Source: Aaosphaeria pasadenensis
Taxonomy: Eukaryota > Ascomycota > Dothideomycetes > Pleosporales
NCBI GenBank assembly: GCA_022813625.1
Contig: JAKLMB010000033.1
Coordinates: forward strand, 1 to 64,000
Length of the DNA: 64,000 bases
Direction of reading: 5' to 3'
This document shows, in pieces, positions 44,722 to 55,055 of this stretch (its first letter is position 1; the number at the start of each line of letters is the position of its first letter). The translations under genes and the position numbers were made by a program. The notes below the pieces were generated by a model. The model did no database searches. It had not been told where the DNA came from and saw only the letters and a program-made list of their open reading frames with translations.

Positions 44722-46760
44722 TTTGATTTTCAGCGGGCAGCAGCAGTGCAAAGCAGCTGGCAAGGGAGATCAGGGCATACGCCCACACTTATCGCCTGCA
44801 CAATCATCTCTTGCTGCATGCTAGTGTCAGCACACAGCACGCCCACGAGAGGCGGTGGCATTGCGAGCAGTGTGCTGCGGTTGATCCCAGAGATCCAGGG
44901 TCCTTGGCAAGCCTTTTCAGCCGGGCTACAGATGCGGTTACGCCGTCTTACTCTCCAGATTCCTTCAGCTTCAGCAAATGGAAGGGAGCCGTTTGTGCTG
45001 AGAATGAGAAGCCACGCCACAGTCGCTATGTACAGCGGGGATCCCGTAGGAGCTGACCGCTCTACCGGTGATTGACCAAGGACTACGGCACGGAAGATAA
45101 AGCCATGCTGCACTGAACACCCAACATACCCCACGGTACATAAGTTTACTGCAAACTCTGTTATTTCGAAAGGTAGACGGGACGGGGATACTCATGCTGT
45201 GCAACCAAAGATCCTCGTTAGGTGCGCTGTGATGTTGAGGTGTAGGTGGGGGCGATAAACCACCCAATCATCAGTAGGATCAGATCCGATATCCTGGCCT
45301 GCGAGCACGAAATTCAAAGTCACAGCATACAATGTTCTAGCAAACGTGGCTATTGGCTGGGGATTGCTGACCGGGGAAGTTCTTGTAATGACAGCGAGAA
45401 GTTTCGAGTAATACCCAGGTCTGGCGTAGTGTGGCTCCAGCAAACAGCAGCCGTTGACTCTCCAGCAGGCGAATAACTCCGACAAGCTCGATATAACGAT
45501 TGGGCGAAATAGACGGGAAATATCCATTAGCGTTCGCTATCCGGTAAGGCTTAGGGCTGGGACTCCAGGAATTGAAACGATTGATTGCTCCGTTTCAGTA
45601 GCCCGCTGGAGCTGAAGATTATAGTGCAGAAGCGGGCACCTCTTACCCAACATGGGGCGATCTGCTTACCCGATCAAATTCTGTACAGACATAATCGCGT
45701 GCAGTCTTGATACAAGGGCGTTGAAACTTGAAGAGTACGGGATTTTGAAGGCGGCGTATAAGAAAGCATAGCCCGTACGCCTTTAATGACTGGTCTCAAG
45801 TTCGGCATCTTTAGTCGGTGTTAGAGGTGAAACGACCAATCCGATGATGTTGTATGATATACCTGATAGGCGAAAGAAATGACGGAGGAGCTACCAGAAG
45901 GCGAGATCCACGTCTACCTACATCCAGATGGCTGATATGGCTTTCCTGGCGTTCTGATAGTTGATGCAGAATGTCTGGTGACCAGATTGTATTTGCGCCA
46001 GCATTAACTTGCCTCTCCTTATCGAAGCCTCTTTTTTTCAAAATGTACATGCTGTAGTCAATTTCTATTGCATGGCGCGGCCAATCTCGATAGAGGCTAC
46101 TACTAAGTCGCCTAGCTCGATTCAGCATATGGTGTTGATCTCTGATGGCATACGGCATTTTAAAAAAGAGAATTCGATGTGTTGATAGAATCTCCCTCAT
46201 TAGCAATACATCTTATTAGCTTTATCTTATGTTTTGAGACAGCTAGTAGGGATGTAGGCATATTTTAAGAAAGGAAATTAGTCTTGACACAATTAGCTGC
46301 TCGTAAGGCCTATTGTTTTACAGTACTAGAGCTAAGAACCATAGACAATGATTAGATACGCGGTAGATTCAATATTGTAGCTGTAGCTGTAGATAGTATT
46401 TCAAGCTGTATAGAAGGAATACAACTTAGATAGCGTACTGTGGAGTCGATGCAATCACCCTGAGAGCCTGCACGACTGGACAACCACGACCCTCCTGCCC
46501 AGAAATTCGGCCCAATACAGATAGTATTATGTATCGACAACCGCATGCCTCTACAAAGAGAATTTCTCTGTGCGTCAGAATATGACGGAAACCAGAACGA
46601 GGTAAGAATGTCCCTTAGTGTAGCCAACTAGTTAGAGAGTGTAGATCGAATGATTTGTAAGGAGTGAACATTGTGCAATAAGACATTGTGCAATAAGAAC
46701 CCCCAGTATCTCAGCAAAGTAACTCTGGCACTTCACGACACAATCTTTGTAGTGTTAATT
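44722..46760. other. Long intergenic region, no convincing gene
   Basis: About 2 kb. Minus-strand frames at 44730-45134 and 45811-46206 (131 codons) have no domain. The part from 46200 to 46420 is AT-rich with TAGCTGTAGCTGTAG words and might be old repeat sequence. Confidence 0.45.
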
Positions 46761-47918
46761 ATGGAGCATTCACTTCCCTCCCACCACCGCGCCCTTGTGC
46801 TTGACGACCGACGATCTGGTTTCGAACTCAAAACGATCCCAACTCCATCACCGGATCCCGGTAGTGCTGTCGTTCAGATCTCTGCGGCAGGAATATTACC
46901 TTATCACCACCAAGTCTTGCGCCATTATCCGATTCCAACACCATTAGTGGGTGGTTTCAGTGCTATCGGTCGTGTCGTGGCCACTGGACCAGACGCGGTA
47001 GCATTGATACCAGGAACACTTGTCTATGTCGACTGCGTCATACGAGCACGGGATGACCCGGATTCCCTATTCTTGTCTGCGATTATTGAAGGGTTCACTG
47101 ATGGCAGTAAAAGGTTAATGCGGGATGTCTGGCGCAATGGTACATTTGCAGAATATTCCAAGGTTCCCTTGGAAAATTGTATTCCGTTGAATGAGACTCG
47201 GTTGAATACTGAATTGGGATATTCGATTCCGAGTCTGATGTATATGGCTTTCTTGATGGTCCCTTACGGCGGGCTCAGAGACATCAACGTTCAGCCTGGT
47301 GAGACAATCATTGTGTGCCCAGCGACAGGAGGATACAGTAGTGCAGGTGTTCTAGCAGCCGTCGCGATGGGGGCGCGGGTCATTGCTATGGCACGCAATA
47401 CCGAAAAACTGGCATTGTTAGCAGAGCATGTTAAGCGGGTATTACCAAATGCAAATATTGCGACAGCGCAGATTACAGGCGACGAAGCAAAAGATGCAAC
47501 GACGCTGCGTGAGTTTGGGCCCGCTGATGCCGTATTGGATCTGACGCCGCACGCTGCATCGTCTTCAAGCCATACTAGGAGTGCTATAAAGGCGCTTCGT
47601 CGTGGTGGGAGAGTCAGTCTGATGGGTTCCACCGAAGGGATTGGAGTACCAGAGATCATGATGAACGATATCACACTGAAAGGTTGGCCACTGAAGCTCC
47701 TAACTATTGTAACAGACGGTTGCTAACAGCATATAGGGAGAATGATGTATGACAGACCGGACATTCTGTCATTCGTCAAAATGCTAGAGTGTGGTTTGTT
47801 TCCTCAAGGCGGAAATTTTGCCCAAACGGCTGTCTTTAGTCTCGAGGAATGGAAAGAGGGGCTTGATGCGGCTGAGAGCCGTTCTGGAATTGGACAGTGT
47901 ACGGTGTTTGTCCCGTAG
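46761..47918 (+). CDS. MDR-superfamily NAD(P)H oxidoreductase, zinc-free type
   Basis: Exons 46761-47682 and 47737-47918 give 367 residues. Start at MEHSLPSHHRALVL rather than the upstream ATG at 46671, since HRALVLDDRRSGFELK is the typical first strand of the family. Other marks are GGFSAIGRVVATGPDA (GroES-like domain), GETIIVCPATGGYSSAGVLA (nucleotide-binding turn, here ATGGYSSAG), ALRRGGRVSLMGS, and the C-terminal MLECGLFPQGGNF. The cysteine set for catalytic or structural zinc is missing, so it is closer to quinone reductase/enoyl reductase-like proteins than to ADH. The intron begins GTTGGC, a weak donor, but splicing joins LKG to RMMYDRPDILSF as expected for a family C-terminus. Substrate unknown. 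Confidence 0.78.
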
Positions 47919-48138
47919 AGACTCGGGATGGATACTAGAGCTATACCCGGAACGAGGGCTGGTGACTTGACTTTTTGATGGCGAATCTAGCAAGAGGAAG
48001 CAAGTGTTTCAAGCAACGCCATTATTTAAACGATACTTCCAAGGGTACATCTGAAATACAGACTTTTTTAGCCCAACTTCAACAGATCCTGCTCACTATG
48101 TCGAGCCATGTTTTCCCTTCTCATTTGATTGCTAGTAA
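47919..48138. other. Short spacer, no gene seen
   Basis: 3' flank of the oxidoreductase. A 71-codon frame, 47975-48190, ends just where the next open frame begins and may belong to a broken gene (see following entry). Confidence 0.4.
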
Positions 48139-48873
48139 CTCATCTGTCCGCCCATTCTCCCTGGAATACGCAAGACGCAAAATACTGTAAGACATATCAC
48201 CAACCCCACACTAAAGGGGTCCAATACCGAGACGCTTGTCGAAGTCCAGAAGCACTTCAATGATTGGCAAAAGCAAACAGGAAACACTGTATCGGTAATC
48301 TACGAGCAGGAAAAGCTGTTTCCTGGTCTCATCGTTCCCTGGACGTCACTGCAAACGCTCTATTGCTCTATTGCCATTACCTTGTACAGCTCCTTTCTTG
48401 CCATCACAAGGAAATTCGTAACACAGATAGATATCGCAAAGAACTTACTGGCGAGAGTAAAGATCACAAACCTTAATTCTCACATCCTCAAACAGGCGAA
48501 GCACCTTCTCATTCAAAGCCAAGCGGCTATTGCTCATACAACGGATCCAAGCATTTGGCCACCGCTCAGTACTGCAGCCAGAGTTCTCATGGCCACACAA
48601 AAGAGTCTGTCTCATCATAAACAGAGCCCGAATTTATTTGCTCTTGCCATACTACTCGTACGTGTTATAAGTACCCATGCAGACGCCTACAACACAGTTG
48701 CATTCAGAACAGTGGGTTTAAAACCTCCAATATATTTGTCCCAACATGTAGACATTGATGGCTATATAAGACGTACTATTGGCCCTTTGTTCTATTCGAG
48801 GTTGTGCTGTCTCCAAACCCCTGCATTGTTCTCATATTGCTTGGTTGCGAACGGACGCCTTCTGCAAGGCTAA
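48139..48873 (+). pseudogene. Orphan open frame without start codon, possible broken or mis-modelled gene
   Basis: One frame stays open for 245 codons from the stop before 48139 to TAA/TAG at 48871-48873 but has no Met until far inside. It reads protein-like: TLVEVQKHFNDWQKQTGN, EQEKLFPGLIVPW, then helices such as LAITRKFVTQIDIAKNLLA. The frame just upstream (ending at 48190) begins MSSHVFPSHLIASNSSVRPF and could be the original N-terminus, but no GT-AG intron of reasonable length joins the two in frame. I therefore see either a frameshifted gene or a gene whose first exon lies elsewhere. No family recognised. Confidence 0.3.
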
Positions 48874-49231
48874 AGATGGGTAACTACGCATAAGTACCTA
48901 GGGAGGACATCTGTAGCCAAAGGCATTGCAATTCACAAGGATCCACAATAATAAGTATTTGTTCAGGTAACGTTTGAATATGGTAAACAAAGATTTGTCT
49001 GCAGTCATTGGCAGAGTCCGAAATTCGCGCCCATGCCGCAACAATGACTAGGATTATAAGTAATGTTTGACGCTAAATCCTACGAAGGCGATCCTACTAT
49101 TGCAACTCGCCAATTTACTCCTGCTGCGCCTCAAAGTACTTTCCGTGTAGTTTATAATAACCCAATCGCTAGTTCCTATAGATTACTTCCGCTGAAAGGT
49201 CACCATTAATCTATTCCTCGTCGTTTTCCAC
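48874..49231. other. Short intergenic stretch, no gene seen
   Basis: Nothing recognised. Confidence 0.5.
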
Positions 49232-50178
49232 ATGGCCCAAGAGTGGAAGTCCAAGGGCAAAATCAGACTTCCCCCATTACCATATGCCTTTCCTCCTGCT
49301 CTGGTATGCGGTGAACCTTTCTTCAAACTAGGTCGCAACGACATCCTGAGTGACGGAAATGCCTGGCCTACCATTGCCGTCCCTGAAACATGGATAACTG
49401 TTGATCCGGACGAAGGCTTCGTGAACAAGACAAAATCGTCTTACAGCCTGGTTCTTACGCGCAAATCTGGCCTTGAACGCAGCGAGAAGAAATTCGTTAC
49501 AATATATCGTAGGGATCCCTCCAAACCTATCGCATATGAAGTGGTCATCCTCTATAAAGGAACAAATGCTAAAATCGGGATCGATCAGGAAACCAGCAAT
49601 TTGAAACCAGCTGGAGCCGCATGTTTCGCGAGGAAGCCGCCGAGCTCAAGCTCCTGGGGTCGCCATCATGGCATGTACACAAGGCCGTCACAAATCATCC
49701 AGATTGCGACGTTAAATACCACACTCTGGAGTACTCGACATCATTCTTTGGCGAAAGGGGCGATTTCCTCGCAGATCACGAGGGTAAAGACTGGATTTTC
49801 CAACTCTACCAGGGTGATTTGGAGGATGAGGCTGAGCTGCCAAATCTCGAACCGCCTGTTGCTAGTGAACTGCTGAGAATTTGCGACGGACAAGGGAAAC
49901 ATGTGGACAAATCAAATCGGTTCCAAAATAGGTGTGTTTGGGAGGATGATGGGCCGGTTGTCGAAGACTTGAAAGGTTCCTCGATTTACCGAGGCTCGAT
50001 TGGGAAGAACGGGTTGGTCTTAGAGACTAATAGGGGCAGTAAGTCCTTTTGGGAGCATGCATCTCAGGTGTCGACATTTGAACTTTCGCTCGGCGGTCTC
50101 TTTTCGATGGTGTTCGTTATTTGGGGTATCTCAATACTCAGGAGGTGTTATAAGAAGGACAAAAGGCTCAAGTTGTAG
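49232..50178 (+). CDS. Single-pass membrane protein, unknown function
   Basis: Two frames overlap here and are best explained by one intron: exon 49232-49540, intron 49541-49596 (GTGGTC...CAG with a TGCTAAA branch-like word), exon 49597-50178, giving 296 residues. The alternative is a one-base deletion in an unspliced gene. The N-terminal exon reads MAQEWKSKGKIRLPPLPYAF and contains LGRNDILSDGNAWPTIAVP and SSYSLVLTRKSGLERSEKKF. The second exon reads QFETSWSRMFREEAAELKLL, SWHVHKAVTNHPDCDVKYHT and DWIFQLYQGDLEDEAELPNL. Close to the C-terminus lies one TM segment (LGGLFSMVFVIWGISILRR) followed by a basic end (YKKDKRLKL), a tail-anchor-like arrangement. No domain recognised. Confidence 0.55.
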
Positions 50179-51187
50179 GCTAGGAAGGCTTGTGAGAATG
50201 GCTACAGGCCAGAAGACACAGCATTGTGAGAAAGATGCTCTTTTTGGAGTTAAACAGGTCCAGGATCCTGCCACCACCAGCGGTGGCGTTCGGGATACAA
50301 AGTGAGAGTACATTGATTTCAACCTTAGCTTGTATCATTACTACCCATACCACAGTCAGTTCCAGTATCCAATTTGAAAACCGTGACAGCACTTCTACCA
50401 CATCGTCTTCGAAAAGGTGAGATGACGTTGGCAGGTATTAGATCGCGAAATTCAGCAGAAACACGTAAACTTTGGTAATCCAGCTGACAACGTCCTCTGC
50501 GTCAGCACGAACTTGTTGATAGAACGACATTACAGGCATATCGCCCCAACTGAAATGCTCTTCTTCTGGTTTATCATAGCTTATGAGTCATGCCGCAGCT
50601 AATCGAGCTCCTTGACAAGGCTCAATTCTTGTGACGACAATTAGGAAGCATTGTGACGTTGACCTAATTTAGCCATGTAGACAATTCCGGTAAAGATATG
50701 AGTGTAATCCGTGATCAAGGACAACCACAGCTACACCTTCTAATCCATAGCCAGACAGCAGTATTATTGTTATTCGGTGATTCGAGCAACATACTAATCA
50801 TCAACTTGATTATACTGACAATAATGTGGCGCGATACATGGAAAGACTCAGATGCAAGAAGAACATCCGCCACATCGGCATTTGGGTGTCCGATTCCTCC
50901 GACAGCCTTGCCTCTTTCATCGCAGCATGAAGGACGCGCACTCATGATTGCCTATGTGCCTGTCTACACCACACCATCTAGACGCGCGGCATTCGATACT
51001 TTCCCCTCTTCTGGTTTCGCGAATGTTCTGTTTAATGCGATATGGCTGAACTTACGTCCTTCTACTGGTCGAATGCATTGGCCAGAACTTGATCTTGAAT
51101 GGCCGAAGTTCGAGGAGACGGGTGGCAAACGGCTTCGAGCGTACGTAGCACTCACGTGTGCCAGTGATGCCTGAAGACTATATTGTG
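50179..51187. other. Intergenic, no convincing gene
   Basis: A 158-codon plus-strand frame at 50698-51174 has no domain or signal peptide and sits directly in the HSP20 promoter region; not called. Confidence 0.45.
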
Positions 51188-51196
51188 TATATAAAG
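51188..51196 (+). promoter_or_regulatory. TATA box of the HSP20 gene
   Basis: TATATAAAG lies 60 nt before the ATG at 51256, a classic TATA context for a stress-inducible gene. I did not find a clear array of heat-shock elements. Confidence 0.5.
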
Positions 51197-51255
51197 AGAC
51201 AAAGGAAAGGGGAGGTGGTGTCTTCTTCGCTATCATCATATTCCCTATCATCAAT

Positions 51256-52203
51256 ATGCCTTCAGTCACCTATATGAATCAATCTGCTCCCTTTTGGGAC
51301 TTTGTTGCCAGTCTCGAACAGGATGGCCGTAATCACCCCTTCTTCTCTCAGAATCAGAATGGAAACAATGAACATGAGCCCCGTCACCAACAGGGGCCTC
51401 CACCTCCGCCCCCCTTTGGAGGGTGGGGTTTCCCATTCTGGAACCGCGACATGCCTCACCATGGCCCACCACCACCACCAGGACCCCCACCTCGTCACGA
51501 GCATGATGGACATCACGAACCTACCGAGAAAGATGTTGATATGAACGAGAAGGACCTTCAGGCTGAGGAAAACCCAAATGGTGAAGGTCCATCCAACAAC
51601 TCTGCGTCTGATACGGAAGGCCGTGGTTGCGGCCGCGGTCGACACGGCCGTTGTGCCGGACGTCGTGGACGCCATGGTTATGGACCTGGCCCATTTGGAC
51701 ATCATGGATACCCACATCATCATCCTCGCCGCGGTGGATGGGGTGGATGGGGAGGCTGGGGAGGTCGCGGAAGATCCTTCAATCCCTTCGAATTCGCGGC
51801 TGGGCTCTTCGATCCCGACCAAGCTGATAAGAATAAGGATAGTGAGGACTTCAGTCCAGAGACGGACGTGTTCGACACACCATCATCATTCTATATCCAT
51901 GTTTCATTGCCTGGTGCAAAGAAGGAAGATGTAGGAGTGAACTGGGACGCTGAGAAGTCGGAGCTTTCAATTGCTGGTGTCATCTACAGGCCAGGAGATG
52001 AAGACTTCCTGAAGACGTTAGCAATGGACGAGAGGAAGGTTGGACCGTTTGAGAGAAAGATTCGTCTAGGTACGCGTGCAAATCCTGCTCAGATCGATGC
52101 GGAGGGAATCACAGCCAAGTTGGAGGATGGAGTCCTTCGGGTCGAGGTGCCAAAGTTGGAGAAAGAAGGCTTTGTCGAGGTGAGGAAGGTTGACATTGAA
52201 TAA
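51256..52203 (+). CDS. HSP20 (alpha-crystallin) small heat shock protein with long Gly/His/Pro-rich N-terminal arm
   Basis: Intronless, 315 residues. The C-terminal third is the alpha-crystallin domain (about 203-310): DVFDTPSSFYIHVSLPGAKK, then EDVGVNWDAEKSELSIAGVI, then GPFERKIRLGTRANPAQID and the closing EGITAKLEDGVLRVEVPKLE with the family-typical GVLRVEVPK. The first 200 residues are low-complexity: PPPPPPFGGWGFPFW, PHHGPPPPPGPPPRHEHDGH, acidic segment EKDVDMNEKDLQAEENP, then GRGRHGRCAGRRGRHGYG and GGWGGWGGWGGRGRSFNPFE. Usual fungal Hsp30-type proteins have a much shorter N-terminus. As a chaperone it should hold unfolded protein in the cytosol, and the arm could drive assembly or condensation. 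Intronless structure fits stress-inducible genes. Confidence 0.9.
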   Translation: MPSVTYMNQSAPFWDFVASLEQDGRNHPFFSQNQNGNNEHEPRHQQGPPPPPPFGGWGFPFWNRDMPHHGPPPPPGPPPRHEHDGHHEPTEKDVDMNEKDLQAEENPNGEGPSNNSASDTEGRGCGRGRHGRCAGRRGRHGYGPGPFGHHGYPHHHPRRGGWGGWGGWGGRGRSFNPFEFAAGLFDPDQADKNKDSEDFSPETDVFDTPSSFYIHVSLPGAKKEDVGVNWDAEKSELSIAGVIYRPGDEDFLKTLAMDERKVGPFERKIRLGTRANPAQIDAEGITAKLEDGVLRVEVPKLEKEGFVEVRKVDIE

Positions 52204-52689
52204 GACGTGGAAGGCGTTTGGTATCATATCAATCGTATTGATATACTTTGCAATGGTAATTCAGGTATGACGGGTTGATCAGGGTCAGTATATAGTAAGT
52301 ATCTAGGTAAGTAATTCAATTCTAAACCGCCTGACTTTTTTTATTCAAACAAGGGCAAAACCATTCAAACTTGATAGTGCCTGAACCTTTTGAAACATGT
52401 GAGGTGATCGATATCTTTAGTAATTCCTACGTAGAATTACTGTACTGTATACGGTGGTGGTTGTACTTGTACATACTTGTATGGCGGGGTAGTTGGTGGC
52501 GTTCCAGGTTGGCCATGATGTAATGAAGGAAGAGCTTCCCCACCAGGCCCTTCCAACTCCACTTGAATGCAACTTAAACCTTAACACACTACTGACGCCC
52601 CACTGAAATTTCAATTCCACATCTTGACCTCCGCTCAACAACACGCACCCAATCCACAACACATTGAAAACTAATACCAATCACTCACA
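52204..52689. other. Short intergenic stretch, no gene seen
   Basis: 3' flank of HSP20 and promoter of the START-like gene. Confidence 0.6.
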
Positions 52690-53272
52690 ATGTCTGGCGC
52701 AATTCCCACTTCCACCTCCGTCCACGAGTCGGCCGTCATCGAGGCCCATCCCAGCAAAGTCTGGCACCTCATCAAGCTCCAGGACTTCAGCAAGTTCTGG
52801 AGCAAGCTCGAGAAGAGCGAGTGGGTCAAGGGCGCATCGGAGGAGACTGATATCGTCAAGTGGTCATTCAAGGATGGCACCACCCTCGAGGTGAAGCAAG
52901 AGGAGCATTCGGTCAGTCGATACTATCAACAGTAGCTGTGCATAGCAAGGGATATGTATGTACTAATCATGAATACAGACCATCGACCACTTCATCACAT
53001 ACAGTGTCATCTCCGCCCAGCCTGCCCTCAGCTACACGAGCGTCGTCAGCACCATTAGGCTATACCCGGTCACGTCCGGCAAGCACGAGGGTCACACTTT
53101 CGTCACATGGACTGGAAACTTTTCTAGCGACGCTGATGCTGGTAAGTGATTTGCTTCAATTGTACGGATCGAAGTATGGATCATAACATTACTCCTAGGC
53201 GTCATCGAAGATGCTAAGTTCAAGCGCCGCGAGGCACTTGCTGATCTGGCCAAGGCTGCTTCCCAAGCTTAG
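52690..53272 (+). CDS. START/Bet v1-like (SRPBCC) small protein
   Basis: Exons 52690-52911, 52979-53141 and 53199-53272 give 152 residues. The fold is suggested by the opening STSVHESAVIEAHPSKVWHL, where a beta strand leads to the VWxxI helix, followed by LQDFSKFWSKLEKSEWVKG, WSFKDGTTLEVKQEEHSTID, FITYSVISAQPALSYTSVVS, HTFVTWTGNFSSDADAGVIE and the long C-terminal helix DAKFKRREALADLAKAA. This order is that of polyketide-cyclase/dehydrase-like SRPBCC proteins, which enclose a hydrophobic ligand. No signal peptide, so cytosolic. Both introns are well formed (GTCAGT...CAG and GTAAGT...TAG). Ligand and role are unknown. Confidence 0.8.
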
Positions 53273-54922
53273 ATCGACCATTGGAAGGCGATTTGGGGAG
53301 GAACACAGACTGTCAATGATAATGAAACTCTGGGAAAATTTGAGAACAGTTAAATGCTAGGAAATTCCCCCGGACAAGGCCTCATTTGTCCATGTCCACC
53401 GGGCTGCAGGGCTGCAGGTGTATCTTATACCAAAACAAAAGGCATTCAACAACCAAGTAGATCGCTACACAACGATTTTTCATGAAGACCTCGAATTGGT
53501 GATACTACTGACAAATAGGACGGTTAGGGTGTTCTTCTACAGCTTAGATGTGGCATAATCTACGATTCCAACCATGACGATCTTGACCAATCGTCCGCCG
53601 AAGCCTCGAGCACAATGCAAGATTGCGTTATGCGCCGGTGTGGAAACAGATCATCGTTCTACTTTACATGGTACCCGAGTTTGATTGTCTGGCTCGTCGT
53701 TATGTCACCAACAATGCGAGATGATATGTTCACCTAGCGACGCATACCAGGCAAAATTGCACGGCCAGAATCAACGGTCCGGACCGATAGACTTCTTTGT
53801 ACACAATATTTAACGGCGGCCATGTCTCATCAATGAAGTTGCTTTTTTTTTGAAGCTCCAGATGGCGTAGCTCCGCTGCTATTCTGTGCAGTATCCGAGC
53901 TGAGCTCTTCGCTCTCCAGTTCCTTTCCTGCTCCTATTAGTGCGGCTCATTGATCTGCATAACGCACAATAATAGGACCCATGGCAATTTCGGCACATAT
54001 ATAACTTTTGCGGGGTCAGCGAATCACACTTTGTGGTTGAGTAAATTAGGCAGATCGTCAATTTCCAATATTGATTATTGGGAGCTTGGACGGGTAGCCA
54101 CCTCGTGATAGTAACAACATCGAGCTGTTTGCAATTTGGTCGCCTGCAGAAGGGCCGATGTTACGTATGTTTAATATGGCTTCATCTTTCTGTCATGTAA
54201 AGTTCTGACCAACAACCAGTATTAGTCGTTTTTTCCTGAAGAGATACAGTGCCATATTGCTAGTCAACCGCTGACTTCTAAGATACTTTTCTCTCTGTAG
54301 TGAGCCTGCATGTCACGATTCTAAGCGACATGAATGTGTTTGTGGACGCTTCAATATCTGAACTCACATCATGAGTATTTCATCAAGTGCTACGAAAGGT
54401 ACTCAAAGCGGCTGCGCATGTAAAATTCTAGGTTGCTTTGTTGCAGCTGTTTCATCGTCGTTATTACCCTGCCCCGAGAAACGTAACCGAGAGCGTGTAC
54501 CTGATTCATCCTCGAAAGTAGGACATGATTGACAGATCTGAGAAGATCAACAGTTTATATCAACTTTTACTGCGGGTGTGGTCGTTGTTAATGAAAAGTA
54601 TCAGACCCAGTGATCTCGACAATAATTGATATCTGATGCCGCTAACTTTCACACAGAATGTCAATGTCGGAGAATTGTACACTTCATGGAGCATTGATCG
54701 ACGGGGACTACGTTTCCTGTACCTGATTCCAATGCCATCACCATGTGACCTATCTTCTGCACTTTATTCTCCCCTCTTTAAGCAATATGGATGTTCATTG
54801 CAATGTTCTGATCTTCATTTTGGTTTCCCTAGAGTGGACTATCAGCTCAATCTAGTACCTGATGAGGGGAACTGCAGTTGTTTACCACGACTTCGCATGC
54901 CGAGCATTGGCGATAGAGAGTG
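53273..54922. other. Long intergenic region upstream of mini-exon gene B
   Basis: About 1.65 kb with no convincing gene. A 97-codon frame at 54636-54929 ends at the TATA element and has no domain. Confidence 0.5.
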
Positions 54923-54930
54923 TATATAAA
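54923..54930 (+). promoter_or_regulatory. TATA box of mini-exon gene B
   Basis: TATATAAA located 126 nt before the ATG at 55056, in a setting like that of mini-exon gene A. Confidence 0.5.
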
Positions 54931-55055
54931 GACCATCATGGACCTCAAGTTTGATAAACCAGCCTGGCTCACTTCGACAAAGGCTACCTTTAAAATACTC
55001 TTTCAACAATCCGATCTCATTTCAGTCCAATTCAATTACCAGTACCCATTCCACC

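Noticed and set aside
45811..46206. 131-codon minus-strand frame
   Set aside because: No recognisable domain and no nearby splice partners; may be an old fragment but nothing shows it.
50698..51174. 158-codon plus-strand frame before HSP20
   Set aside because: No domain, and it occupies the promoter region with a TATA box immediately after it.
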